Positions 35,193 to 44,582 of a stretch of 62,315 nt of DNA are shown one piece after another (within the stretch, counting starts at the first letter, position 1; every line of letters starts with the position of its first letter). This DNA comes from JAYPAN01 sp038123715. GTDB lineage: Bacteria > Pseudomonadota > Alphaproteobacteria > RS24. The DNA lies in assembly GCA_038123715.1 (NCBI GenBank), contig JAYPAN010000008.1, positions 1-62,315 of the forward strand, read 5' to 3'. A program made the position numbers and the translations under genes. Under the pieces are notes generated by a model, which made no database searches, had not been told where the DNA came from, and saw only the letters and a program-made list of their open reading frames with translations.

Positions 35193-37016
35193 ATGGAAAG
35201 TGATTTTCACATGTGGGCGAGTTTCGCGATTATTGTCGCGGCCATGGTGCTTTTCGCGGTCGAGCGTTACGCCATGGAAATCACCTCGCTAATGGTGCTG
35301 GTCGCCCTGCTCCTGCTGTTCACCGTCTTTCCCTATCGTGATATGGACGGCGATATTTTGCTGACCCCGACCATGATTTTGGCTGGTTTCGGCAATCCGG
35401 CGCTCATCACCATTATGGCCCTGCTGGTGTTGGCGCAAGGTCTGTTCCAGTCCGGCGCGCTGGAAAAACTGATTGAAAGCCTGTCAAACCGCGCCGCGCG
35501 CACACCCATGCTGGCGCTGGTCAGTGTGCTGATAGGCGCAACCCTGTCGAGCGCACTGCTCAATAATACGCCGGTCGTGCTGATGACCATTCCGATTTTG
35601 ACAGCCATTGCCGCGCGCGCGCGCGCCAATGCGTCGCCCTATCTGATGTGCCTCAGCTATATGACCATTCTCGGCGGCATGTTGACCCTTATCGGCTCCT
35701 CCACCAATTTGCTGGTCGCCGATACGGCAGAGCAGCTTGGCACGGTGCGGATTGAGTTTTTCGACCTGACGTTGCCGGGGCTGGTGCTGCTTGGGGTGGG
35801 CGCGCTTTATGTGCTGTTTGTCATGCCGCGCCTGCTGACCATTCGTGACAGCGAGGTTGAACAGGACAGGCCGGATAAGGGACGCCAATATATTGTTGAG
35901 CTGCGCCTGCGCGCTGGCGACCCGCTGGTCGGCACGCGCACGCAAGCCGGTTTTCTGCCCGCTTTGAGTGGCATGACCGTGCAGATGATTGAGCGCGCCA
36001 ACAGCAAAATGCTGCCGCCCTTTGACGATATTGAATTGCAAACGGGCGATAAAATTTTCATCGCTGCCACTAGGCGCGAATTATCCGATGCGCTGGCCAA
36101 TCGTGACCACCCGCTGCAAAACCAGATATTGCCGCTTGTGCCGGACAGTGATGATGATTCCGAGACCATGCTGGCCGAGCTGGTGGTCGCGCCCGGTTCG
36201 CGCATGGCCGGGCGCGCGGTCTATCAAACCGGGTTCAGCCATACAACTGATTGTTTTATTCTTGGCGTGCAAAGGCGCGCACGCATGTTGCGGCATGAAT
36301 TGGCCGATATGCGTCTTGAGGCGGGTGATGTCCTGCTGGTGATTGGCGGCAATAAAAATATCGCCAATCTGCGCCATAATCGCGACACGCTGCTGCTCGA
36401 ATGGTCGGCCAGTGAATTGCCGCGTTTTGAAAATGCCAATCTGGCGCGGTTGATTTTCGCTGGTACGGTATTGGCTGCCGCCTCCGGCCTTGTGCCGATT
36501 GTTGTGGCCGCCATGGCCGGGGCTGGCCTGATGGTCGTTACCGGTATTTTGAACACAAGACAGGCAGTGCGCGGCTTTGACACGCGGATTTTTCTGGTTG
36601 TCGCCTCGGCGCTTGCCATGGCCAAAGCCCTGACGGTGACGGGTGGCGCAGCTTATGTGACGGGCGGGTTTTTGGCCCTTTTTGCCGACAGCACGCCTGC
36701 CATTATCCTGTCGGCCTTTTTCCTGATTTGCGCCATTATCACCAATATATTGTCAAATAATGCGACCGCCGTCCTGTTCACCCCGCTGGCTGTCAGCCTC
36801 GCCCAAACGCTCGGCGTTGACCCGATGGCCTTTATTCTCGCTGTGATATTTGCCGCCAATTGCAGTTTCGCGACGCCGATTGCCTATCAAACCAATTTAC
36901 TGGTCATGACACCGGGCAATTTCCGCTTTTCCGACTTTATGCGCGCCGGCATCCCATTGATTGTGTTGCTTTGGATAAGCTATTCGCTATTTGCGCCGAT
37001 TTATTTTAATCTGTAA
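35193..37016 (+). CDS. SLC13/DASS-type anion permease with two RCK_C domains
   Basis: 607-residue inner-membrane carrier with about 11-12 transmembrane helices in two halves. Between them, about residues 220-385, lie two TrkA-C (RCK_C) cytoplasmic domains, seen as AGDPLVGTRTQAGFLPAL and APGSRMAGRAVYQTG followed by LEAGDVLLVIGG. The paired helix-hairpin signatures of the ion transporter superfamily (LLNNTPVVLMTIPIL and ILSNNATAVLFTPLAV) bind sodium and substrate in the family. Substrates of relatives include dicarboxylates and sulfate; not determined here. Followed by the protein transferase gene after 27 bases. Confidence 0.87.
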   Translation: MESDFHMWASFAIIVAAMVLFAVERYAMEITSLMVLVALLLLFTVFPYRDMDGDILLTPTMILAGFGNPALITIMALLVLAQGLFQSGALEKLIESLSNRAARTPMLALVSVLIGATLSSALLNNTPVVLMTIPILTAIAARARANASPYLMCLSYMTILGGMLTLIGSSTNLLVADTAEQLGTVRIEFFDLTLPGLVLLGVGALYVLFVMPRLLTIRDSEVEQDRPDKGRQYIVELRLRAGDPLVGTRTQAGFLPALSGMTVQMIERANSKMLPPFDDIELQTGDKIFIAATRRELSDALANRDHPLQNQILPLVPDSDDDSETMLAELVVAPGSRMAGRAVYQTGFSHTTDCFILGVQRRARMLRHELADMRLEAGDVLLVIGGNKNIANLRHNRDTLLLEWSASELPRFENANLARLIFAGTVLAAASGLVPIVVAAMAGAGLMVVTGILNTRQAVRGFDTRIFLVVASALAMAKALTVTGGAAYVTGGFLALFADSTPAIILSAFFLICAIITNILSNNATAVLFTPLAVSLAQTLGVDPMAFILAVIFAANCSFATPIAYQTNLLVMTPGNFRFSDFMRAGIPLIVLLWISYSLFAPIYFNL

Positions 37017-37043
37017 GCCTGCCAGCAGAAAGGAGGACAAGCC

Positions 37044-37793
37044 ATGAACCAGTTCAATCATCAAAAATTATCCTCCTTCTTTATCACCGATCCCGCGCCT
37101 TGCCCCTATATTGACGGGCAGATGGAGCGCAAACTGTTCACCCATTTGACCGGCAGCAAAGCAGGGCAAATCAACAATACGCTGACCCATGCCGGCTTTC
37201 GGCGCAGCCAAACCGTCGCCTATCGCCCGGCCTGTGACACTTGCGCGGCCTGTTCTTCGGTGCGGGTGAGGGTTGGTGAGTTTACCGCCTCGCGCAATCT
37301 GAAACGGATTTTCAAACGCAATGATGATTTGACCCGCGCCATTTGCCAGCCCTCGGCAACGCGCGAACAATATGATTTATTCGTCAGATATCTCGACACG
37401 CGCCACCCTGACGGCGGTATGAGTGGCATGACCCCGCTTGATTTTATGGCGATGATTGAGGAAACGACAGTTGATACGCATATCGTGGAATATCGCCTGC
37501 CCAACAATCGGCTGGTTGCTTGTGTGCTGGCTGATAAAATGGCCGACGGTCTGTCGCTGGTCTATTCCTTTTTTGACACATCGCTGTCCGAGCGCAGCCT
37601 TGGCACGCTGATTATTCTCGACCAGATTGAACGGGCGCGGCTCAATAATAAACAACATCTTTACCTTGGATATTTTATCCATGATTGTGAAAAAATGTCC
37701 TATAAACAGCGCTTCAAACCATTGGATGTGTTGCGCTTGGATGGCTGGGTTGACTTTGACACCCAGACGGATAGCGACCCGAAACAGGCATAA
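37044..37793 (+). CDS. bpt: aspartate/glutamate leucyltransferase (bacterial protein transferase)
   Basis: Transfers leucine (or, in relatives, arginine) from tRNA to N-terminal Asp or Glu of proteins, marking them for ClpSAP degradation. The 249-residue length fits. Family signatures are YIDGQMERKLFTHL near the N-terminus, then RRSQTVAYRPACDTCAACSSVRV with the cysteine cluster (shown here in part), and the C-terminal YLGYFIHDCEKMSYK. AAAGGAGG precedes the ATG. ClpS or the Aat partner is not in this window. Confidence 0.93.
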   Translation: MNQFNHQKLSSFFITDPAPCPYIDGQMERKLFTHLTGSKAGQINNTLTHAGFRRSQTVAYRPACDTCAACSSVRVRVGEFTASRNLKRIFKRNDDLTRAICQPSATREQYDLFVRYLDTRHPDGGMSGMTPLDFMAMIEETTVDTHIVEYRLPNNRLVACVLADKMADGLSLVYSFFDTSLSERSLGTLIILDQIERARLNNKQHLYLGYFIHDCEKMSYKQRFKPLDVLRLDGWVDFDTQTDSDPKQA

Positions 37794-37835
37794 GCCAATC
37801 GAGACAAGCAAAGGGAAGCAAAGGGAGGCAAACGC

Positions 37836-38927
37836 ATGGGCAATAAAATCGGACGCCGTCACATTTTGGGCGGGCTTGTCGCAGGAACCGCCGCAACCGG
37901 CCTGGTCGGACAAGCACCGGCCTATGCCAAGGGCAAGCGTCGGCTGAAAATGGTCACCACATGGCCGAAAAACTTTCCCGGCCTCGGCACGGCGGCAGAA
38001 AATGTTGCGCGGCGTGTGCGCGACATGTCGGATGGCACGCTTGATATTAAAGTCTTTGCCGATGGCGAATTGGTCGGGGCGTTTGAGGCGTTTGACGCCG
38101 TCTCCACCGGCACGGCGGATATGTATAATGGCGCGGAGTATTATTGGCAGGGCAAATCAACCGCTTTTAATTTCTTTACCGCCGTGCCATTTGGCATGAC
38201 CGGTCAGGAATTGTCAGCATGGATTAACTTCGGTGGTGGACGCGCTTTATGGAGCGAATTATCGGCCAAATTCAACATTATCGCCTTCCAATCGGCCAAT
38301 ACAGGCGTTCAAATGGGTGGCTGGTTCAATAAGGAAATCACCTCGCTTGAAGATTTCAAAGGGCTGAAAATAAGGATGCCTGGACTGGGCGGCGAAGTCA
38401 TGCGGCGGCTCGGTGCGGCCGCGATTTCCCTGCCCGGCGGCGAGATATTTCCGAGCATGAAAAGCGGCGCGATTGATGCCTCGGAATGGGTCGGCCCGTG
38501 GAATGATTTGGCCTTTGGTTTTCATCAAGTCGCCAAATATTATTACTGCCCCGGCTTTCACGAACCCGGCGCAGGCCTGTCCACCGGCGTCAATTTGGAT
38601 GTTTGGAATTCGCTGAGCAAGGCGCAACAGGCGATTATTGAAAATGCCTGTCAGGCGGAAAATGAATCGACTTTCAGCGAATATAATTACAAAAATGCTG
38701 CCGCGCTGGCGACGCTGGTCGATAAACATAATGTGCAAGTGCGGCGTTTCTCGCAGGAGATAATGGCAGCCTTGAAGCAAAGCTCGGACAAAGTGCTGGC
38801 TGAAGAAGCGGCCAAGGACGCGTTTACCAAAAAAGTCTATGACAGTTTCCGCAACTCGCTGAAAAACTCAATGGCATGGGGCGAACAAAGCGAAGAGCCA
38901 TACACAATGGCGCGGCGCAATATCTGA
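37836..38927 (+). CDS. dctP: TRAP transporter substrate-binding protein, DctP family
   Basis: Periplasmic binding protein of 363 residues that delivers a carboxylate to the TRAP permease. The N-terminus MGNKIGRRHILGGLVAG followed by an Ala-rich stretch is a twin-arginine (Tat) signal, likely cut after AYA near residue 31. Mature sequence: MVTTWPKNFPGLG, EIFPSMKSGAIDASEWVGPWND and the C-terminal VYDSFRNSL. The WPKNFPGLG and EWVGP motifs are like the TakP branch, whose known ligands are 2-oxo acids and lactate. Ligand not certain. First of four genes with dctQ, dctM and a tail protein. Confidence 0.92.
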   Translation: MGNKIGRRHILGGLVAGTAATGLVGQAPAYAKGKRRLKMVTTWPKNFPGLGTAAENVARRVRDMSDGTLDIKVFADGELVGAFEAFDAVSTGTADMYNGAEYYWQGKSTAFNFFTAVPFGMTGQELSAWINFGGGRALWSELSAKFNIIAFQSANTGVQMGGWFNKEITSLEDFKGLKIRMPGLGGEVMRRLGAAAISLPGGEIFPSMKSGAIDASEWVGPWNDLAFGFHQVAKYYYCPGFHEPGAGLSTGVNLDVWNSLSKAQQAIIENACQAENESTFSEYNYKNAAALATLVDKHNVQVRRFSQEIMAALKQSSDKVLAEEAAKDAFTKKVYDSFRNSLKNSMAWGEQSEEPYTMARRNI

Positions 38928-38939
38928 CCGAAAGGAAAA

Positions 38940-39491
38940 ATGCCCAAAGTGATAAATGACATGCTTTGGCGTTTGGCGCGCGGCATTGACTTTGCCAATG
39001 GCCTGATTGGCAGGACAGCGGCATGGCTGACACTGGCCATGGTGCTGGTGCAATTCGGCGTGGTGGTGATGCGCTATGTGTTCGGCATTGGGTCTATCAT
39101 GTTGCAGGAATCAATCGTCTATATGCACGGGCTTTTGTTCATGATGGCCGCCGCCGACACGCTGCTCAATGACCAGCATGTGCGGGTCGATATTTTCTAT
39201 GCTCGGCGCAGCCCGTTCGGGCAGGCAGTAACCAATTTGCTGGGACATGCTTTTATGCTGCTGCCTTTTTGCGTGCTGATTGTCATTGTCTCTTGGGATT
39301 ATGTGTCGATTTCGTGGTCGGTGCGCGAAGGCTCGCGCGAGACAAGCGGGATACAGGGCGTGTTTTTGCTGAAAAGCGTTATCCTCGTCTTTGCCGTTCA
39401 AATGGCTTTGCAGGCGGTCTCTTTTATCTTACAAAACATCCTTCATATCACTGAAAATAAACAGAAAAATGGAATAACCGATAATGGGTGA
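38940..39491 (+). CDS. dctQ: TRAP transporter small permease, DctQ family
   Basis: 183-residue inner-membrane protein with four helices, the Q subunit of the TRAP symporter. Recognised by GRTAAWLTLAMVLVQFGVVVMRYVFG (in parts: LAMVLVQFGVVVMRYV), then LQESIVYMHGLLFMMAAADTL and VRVDIFY. It is 12 bases after dctP and its stop overlaps the dctM start by eight bases, so Q and M are translationally coupled. Confidence 0.92.
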   Translation: MPKVINDMLWRLARGIDFANGLIGRTAAWLTLAMVLVQFGVVVMRYVFGIGSIMLQESIVYMHGLLFMMAAADTLLNDQHVRVDIFYARRSPFGQAVTNLLGHAFMLLPFCVLIVIVSWDYVSISWSVREGSRETSGIQGVFLLKSVILVFAVQMALQAVSFILQNILHITENKQKNGITDNG

Positions 39492-41052
39492 AATGCTTGA
39501 CCTGATGATGTTTGGCGGCGCCTGCCTGTTACTGATGGCCGGTTTTCCGGTCGCTTTCACACTGGCAGGCACGGCGCTGATTTTCGGCCTTATCGGGCAG
39601 GCGCTTGGCGTTTTTGACAGCAGTTTTTTCTACGCTTTGCCGCAGCGCATTTTCGGCACTATGACCAATCAGGTGCTAATGGCGGTTCCGCTTTTTGTGT
39701 TTATGGGGACAATGCTGGAGCGCGCGCGCATTGCCGAGGATTTGCTGGAAAATATGGCGCGGCTATTTGGCCGTGTGCGCGGCGGGCTTGGCCTGTCAGT
39801 GTCGATTGTTGGCGCGCTGCTGGCTGCCTCAACCGGCATTGTCGGCGCGACCGTTGTGACAATGGGGCTGTTGTCGCTGCCAACCATGTTGAAGCGCGGC
39901 TATGACCCGTCACTGGCGGCAGGTTCAATTGCCGCTGCCGGCACGCTGGGGCAAATCATCCCGCCTTCGATTGTGCTGGTGCTGCTTGGCGATGTGATTG
40001 CCAATGCTTATCAAAAAGCGCAGTTGGAACAGGGCATATTCTCGCCCGACACTGTATCGGTTGGTGAGCTGTTCGCCGGTTCCCTGCTGCCCGGTCTGGT
40101 GCTGGTTGGCCTATATATGTTGTATCAGGCGATAACCGCCATTATGCAACCGCATAAAGCCCCGCCCGCTGAAAACGATGACAGTATTTCCCTGACTGTC
40201 TTGCTGGCGTCGCTGCTGCCGCCCATCACTCTGATTTTTGCCGTTCTCGGCTCCATTCTGGCCGGTATTGCCACCCCCACTGAAGCGGCAGCCGTTGGCG
40301 CGGTCGGCACGATTTTGCTGGCCGGTGACAGGCTGGCTCCGGCGCAAGCCAATACCGCACGCTTGCTGGTGCGCCTCGGCGTCGCCGCACTTGTCGGGCT
40401 TATCACCCTGACCAGCCTTGTTGACCTGCGGTTGGAGCGCGAGATGGTCAGCCTTGGCGAGACGCTGGGCATTGGCCTCGCGCTTATTCTGAGCGCCGCT
40501 TTGACGCTGGCTATTTTATCCAGCCTCCGAACTATATGGCAGGGCGATGTGCTGACTTCGGTGATGCGCTCAACCATGCACACAACTTCAATGGTGTTTG
40601 TCATTCTTATCGGTGCGGCGCTTTTCTCGCTGGTGTTTCGCGGGCTGGGTGGTGATGAGACCATTCAGCATCTTTTACAGGATTTGCCCGGCGGTAAATG
40701 GACGGCGGTGGCGATTGTTATGCTGCTTATGTTCATTCTTGGTTTTTTCCTTGATTTCATTGAGATAATTTTTGTTGTTGTGCCGATTGTCGGGCCGGTT
40801 TTGCTGGCGCTTGGCATTGACCCTGTTTGGCTTGGCGTGATGATGGCGCTGAATTTGCAAACCTCTTTCCTGACACCACCTTTCGGCTTTGCACTGTTTT
40901 ATTTGCGCGGCGTAGCGCCGGACAGCGTATCAACCGGACAAATCTACAAAGGCGCCATTCCCTTTGTTATCATACAGCTTGCCATGCTCGGCCTGCTGGC
41001 CGTTTTCCCCGAATTGGCGACTTGGCTGCCTGAGCTTATCTTCGGAGGGTAA
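39484..41052 (+). CDS. dctM: TRAP transporter large permease, DctM family
   Basis: Sodium-dependent transport subunit of the TRAP system. 522 residues, longer than the ~430 of a typical DctM. The extra ~90 residues lie after ATPTEAAAVGAVGTILLA (about 262-279) and contain two additional hydrophobic helices (ARLLVRLGVAALVGLITL and LGIGLALILSAALTLAI) before the conserved second half. Ends with the substrate-site region LGIDPVWLGVMMALNLQTSF and GFALFYLRGVAP. An alternative ATG is three codons in (39493). The longer M subunit is known in the TakP-type subfamily. Confidence 0.92.
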   Translation: MGEMLDLMMFGGACLLLMAGFPVAFTLAGTALIFGLIGQALGVFDSSFFYALPQRIFGTMTNQVLMAVPLFVFMGTMLERARIAEDLLENMARLFGRVRGGLGLSVSIVGALLAASTGIVGATVVTMGLLSLPTMLKRGYDPSLAAGSIAAAGTLGQIIPPSIVLVLLGDVIANAYQKAQLEQGIFSPDTVSVGELFAGSLLPGLVLVGLYMLYQAITAIMQPHKAPPAENDDSISLTVLLASLLPPITLIFAVLGSILAGIATPTEAAAVGAVGTILLAGDRLAPAQANTARLLVRLGVAALVGLITLTSLVDLRLEREMVSLGETLGIGLALILSAALTLAILSSLRTIWQGDVLTSVMRSTMHTTSMVFVILIGAALFSLVFRGLGGDETIQHLLQDLPGGKWTAVAIVMLLMFILGFFLDFIEIIFVVVPIVGPVLLALGIDPVWLGVMMALNLQTSFLTPPFGFALFYLRGVAPDSVSTGQIYKGAIPFVIIQLAMLGLLAVFPELATWLPELIFGG

Positions 41053-41056
41053 TCAG

Positions 41057-41530
41057 ATGCGTATGCCCAATATGATGCTGACAACACTGGCGCTGATTAT
41101 TGTGATTGCCGGAATTGGTTATCTCTCACGCGATGATGGTCGTATCGGTGCCGGTGAAATCGGGCTGCAATTGGGCGTGCCGGTCGAACATATGCTGACA
41201 CCGGAACGCGCGACACAAGCCCTGCCGGTGATTGTGCAATTGGTCAATCGCACCAATGCCGCTGTCAAATTAACCGCCGACGGGGCGTGCAAGATTTTCC
41301 GCTTTGTGGTTACCACACCGGATGGTGAATTCATTCAGGCCATGCGGCAAGGTCAAACCGACTGCACCGAAAATGTGACCGAACGGATGCTGGCAGCCGG
41401 TGAGATACTCGAAGAAATCCGGCAAATCCCGCTGGATACGACGCGCTATGCGCCGGGCGCCTATATGGTGCGGGTCAAGTTCTGGAACCACCAGGCCAGC
41501 GCGTCATTTGAATTGACCGGACAGCCATAA
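41057..41530 (+). CDS. membrane-anchored exported protein after the TRAP genes
   Basis: 157-residue protein starting four bases after the dctM stop. One N-terminal helix (MMLTTLALIIVIAGIGYL) anchors or exports it, and the remainder is a beta-rich extracytoplasmic domain: PVIVQLVNRTNAAVKLTAD, two cysteines (in GACKIFRF and TDCTENV) that could form a disulfide, and APGAYMVRVKFWN. The pattern NRT-x-L, aliphatic strands and P-G-x-Y-x-V resembles an immunoglobulin-like BsuPI domain, but that is a guess. The upstream frame is open to 40964, but that is dctM. Position suggests it accompanies the transporter. Confidence 0.65.
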   Translation: MRMPNMMLTTLALIIVIAGIGYLSRDDGRIGAGEIGLQLGVPVEHMLTPERATQALPVIVQLVNRTNAAVKLTADGACKIFRFVVTTPDGEFIQAMRQGQTDCTENVTERMLAAGEILEEIRQIPLDTTRYAPGAYMVRVKFWNHQASASFELTGQP

Positions 41531-41561
41531 TCGAAAACCATAGCCAACAATCAGCGGCCAC

Positions 41562-43811
41562 CTAAAGCCGGTTGGGAAAAGCTGGCCCCATTGACCCGTC
41601 GCCGGGAAAGCCATTCGGGCGCACGCGACCGGCTTGCGCGCGATGCCCAAACCAATCATCCAGTTCGGTGAAATTGCGTTCGCGTCCGGCGCGGTCAAAG
41701 AACTTTAGTCCCTCATCACGCGCAAAGCAGCGAATATCGGCCAAATGCCCGTCGCCATGGCGTTGCAAACGCACGCCCTTGCCGCGCCCCATTTCAGGCA
41801 CATCGGCCAGAGCAAAACAGAGCAGCTTGCGGTTTTCCCCCAGCACGGCCACGCTGTCGCCATAGACCGGCACGCATATAGCGGCCTCGTCGGGTGCTTT
41901 GACATTGAGGATTTGCTTACCCGCCTTGCGGCCACTGACCAATTCGCTTTCCAGCACAATAAACCCATTGGCAATGCGCGAAGCGACCAGCAATTTGCGC
42001 GTCGCGTCATGCACAAATAATTCGACAATTTCCTCAGCCGGTTCAATATCCAACATCAGCCGCACCGGCTCACCATGCCCGCGCCCGCCCGGCAGCTTCG
42101 CCACATCAAGCGTATAAGCGCGACCATTGGAGGCAAAGGCAATCAGCTTATCCGTGCTTTGCGCGTGCAATACAAAGCCCGCACGGTCGCCATCCTTGTA
42201 AGTCAGCCCCTTGCCGCTTTCGGCATGACCCTTCATTGCCCGTATCCAGCCTTTTTCTGAGCAAACTATCGTAACCGGTTCTTTTTCAATGAAAATATCT
42301 ATTGATACAGCATCGGTTTCCGCCACTTCTTCAAAAAATGTGCGGCGTTTACCAAGCGCTGTTTTAGGGCCATAGGCTTTCCGCAAATCCTTTATGTCGT
42401 CGCTTATCACCTTGGTCTGGGCATCGTCGGATTTGAGCAATTTGGTCAGCGCCGCTTTTTCTACCGTCAGCTCCTTATGCTCGATGCGGATGCCTTCTTC
42501 TTCCAATTTGCGTAAAGCGCGCAAGCGCAGATTGAGTATCGCATCAGCCTGTATCTGATTGAGCGCAAAGGCCGCCATCAATTCATCGCGCGGCTCATCT
42601 TCTTCACGGATGATGCGGATAACCTCATCAAGATTGAGATAGGCGACCAAATAGCCGTCCAAGATTTCCAGCCTTGCCTCAATTTTCGACAGGCGAAACC
42701 GGCTTTTGCGTTGCAACACAACCCGCCTATGCGCCAGCCATTCGAGCAAAGCCTCGCGCAAGCCCATCACACGCGGCACGCCTGTGCTGTCCAGCACATT
42801 CATATTCAGGGAAAAGCGCGACTCCAAATCGGTCTGCTTGAACAAAACACCCATCACTTGATCGGCATCCATATTCTTGCTTTTGGGCATGATGACAATG
42901 CGGATATCCTCGGCGCTCTCATCACGAATATCTTCCAGCATGGGTAAAGCCCGCGCTTGCATCAATTCGGCAATTTTTTCTATCAGCCGCGCCTTTTGCA
43001 CCTGATAGGGGATTTCGGTCACGACAATCTGCCATTGCCCGCGCGGCAGGCTTTCCACCTCATAGCGCGCCCGCACCCGCAAGGAGCCGCGACCGGTCGC
43101 GTAAGCCTCGCGCAGCACATTAGCAGGCTCAATGCACAAGCCGCCGGTCGGGAAATCAGGCCCCTGCACATGCTCCATCAGCGTGTCTATGCGGGCATTG
43201 GGCTTTTTCAGCAAATGCAGTGCCGCGCCCAATAATTCATCAACATTATGCGGCGGAATAGAGGTCGCCATGCCGACCGCAATGCCCGACGCCCCATTAG
43301 CCAGCAAATTGGGAAACGCTGCCGGCAGTAAAACCGGCTCTTCATCCTCGCCATCATAAGTGGTGCGGAAATCCACCGTATCGCTGTCAATATCACGCAA
43401 CAGGGCGGCGGCGATATCGGTCATGCGCGCTTCGGTATAGCGCATGGCAGCCGCATTATCGCCATCGACATTGCCGAAATTGCCCTGCCCGTCCACCAGC
43501 GGATACCGCACAGCGAAATCCTGCGCCAGACGCACCAGCGCATCATAGACCGCCTGGTCACCATGCGGGTGATAGCGGCCAATCACATCACCGACAACCC
43601 GCGCCGATTTTTTGAAACCCTGCTCCGGGTCAAGCCTCAATTGCCGCATCGCAAACAGCAGCCGCCGATGAACCGGTTTCAACCCGTCGCGCACATCCGG
43701 CAATGCCCGATTTGTGATGGTGGACAGCGCATAAGCCAAATAGCGCGTCTCAAGCGCCTGTTTCAGGCTGACGATTTCCGCCGGTGCCGGATTGTCGAGA
43801 ATATCGCTCAT
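41562..43811 (-). CDS. parC: DNA topoisomerase IV subunit A
   Basis: Decatenating type IIA topoisomerase subunit. 749 residues from ATG 43811. The N-terminal breakage-reunion domain has RALPDVRDGLKPVHRR (35-50), GRYHPHGDQAVYDALVRLAQ (79-98) and the catalytic tyrosine in MRYTEARM (about 126-133). The C-terminal beta-pinwheel region is shorter than that of GyrA and ends PGDGSMGPAFPNRL. Q86 stands at the position of GyrA Ser83/ParC Ser80. The frame upstream to 43844 overlaps recO's spacer and is not used. Last gene of the rpoZ-to-parC run. Confidence 0.93.
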   Translation of the reverse strand: MSDILDNPAPAEIVSLKQALETRYLAYALSTITNRALPDVRDGLKPVHRRLLFAMRQLRLDPEQGFKKSARVVGDVIGRYHPHGDQAVYDALVRLAQDFAVRYPLVDGQGNFGNVDGDNAAAMRYTEARMTDIAAALLRDIDSDTVDFRTTYDGEDEEPVLLPAAFPNLLANGASGIAVGMATSIPPHNVDELLGAALHLLKKPNARIDTLMEHVQGPDFPTGGLCIEPANVLREAYATGRGSLRVRARYEVESLPRGQWQIVVTEIPYQVQKARLIEKIAELMQARALPMLEDIRDESAEDIRIVIMPKSKNMDADQVMGVLFKQTDLESRFSLNMNVLDSTGVPRVMGLREALLEWLAHRRVVLQRKSRFRLSKIEARLEILDGYLVAYLNLDEVIRIIREEDEPRDELMAAFALNQIQADAILNLRLRALRKLEEEGIRIEHKELTVEKAALTKLLKSDDAQTKVISDDIKDLRKAYGPKTALGKRRTFFEEVAETDAVSIDIFIEKEPVTIVCSEKGWIRAMKGHAESGKGLTYKDGDRAGFVLHAQSTDKLIAFASNGRAYTLDVAKLPGGRGHGEPVRLMLDIEPAEEIVELFVHDATRKLLVASRIANGFIVLESELVSGRKAGKQILNVKAPDEAAICVPVYGDSVAVLGENRKLLCFALADVPEMGRGKGVRLQRHGDGHLADIRCFARDEGLKFFDRAGRERNFTELDDWFGHRAQAGRVRPNGFPGDGSMGPAFPNRL

Positions 43812-43850
43812 GCGCCATTTATAGGCAGATTCGGAGCGCAGCAAACCGGT

Positions 43851-44567
43851 CTAGCGGTGCAGCACATCCAGCAAGCGTTGGCGCGCCTGTGGCAAGGTTT
43901 TGCCAACCGGCTGATAGACACGGCGTTCAAGAAAATAGCCAGTCAGCTCAAATCCGGCGGCAATATCCGCATTATTGGCAGCGGCTTTTGGGTCACGCAA
44001 AAAGGCGGGCAGGGCGAACAGCCGGTCGAGATAAGGCGTCGCCGCTGCCGCCGAAACAGCGCGGCCACTGCGCGGCGAAATATGGGTCAGATTATCTTGG
44101 CTGCCGGTAGCGGCGCAGGCCGACATATCAAGGCCGAAACCGGTTTCTTCCAACAGCGCCAATTCAAACCGCACCAGCAAGGGCAGCCAGATATGTTCGT
44201 CGTCAAATGCTTGCAACAGCACTTGCACCGTATCATAAAGGCGCGGATAGGCTTGTCGCTCCGGCGTAATCATCAACAGGGCGCATAATGATGACAGTCC
44301 GGCCAAAGCCCGCCGGTCGCTCATCAATTCAGCCGCATGGGCGCGTCCCCCCTCAATGGTCATTGTCCCAAGATGTTCCGACAAGCGGGCGCGCCAACCA
44401 ATTTGCGCCATATTGCCGGGCTGCAAAAGCGGTCGCAAGCGTCGTCCAAAACCGCCGCGTATCAAACCGGCATGGCGTCCTTCAGCGCGGGTAAATACAT
44501 CGACAATGGCACTGCCCTCACCATGCGGGCGGGCGGCTAATATCAGCGCTTCGCCTTGCCATTCCAT
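43851..44567 (-). CDS. recO: DNA repair protein RecO
   Basis: Recombination mediator that with RecR loads RecA on SSB-coated DNA. 238 residues with the OB-fold N-terminus (EWQGEALILAARPHGEGSAIVDVF), RGGFGRRLRPLLQPGN, and the alphaproteobacterial zinc-like region LDMSACAATG plus YLDRLFALPAFL. Only one of the usual cysteines is seen clearly. It is fifteen bases downstream of era. Confidence 0.92.
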   Translation of the reverse strand: MEWQGEALILAARPHGEGSAIVDVFTRAEGRHAGLIRGGFGRRLRPLLQPGNMAQIGWRARLSEHLGTMTIEGGRAHAAELMSDRRALAGLSSLCALLMITPERQAYPRLYDTVQVLLQAFDDEHIWLPLLVRFELALLEETGFGLDMSACAATGSQDNLTHISPRSGRAVSAAAATPYLDRLFALPAFLRDPKAAANNADIAAGFELTGYFLERRVYQPVGKTLPQARQRLLDVLHR

Positions 44568-44582
44568 ATCAGCCGCTTCCGT

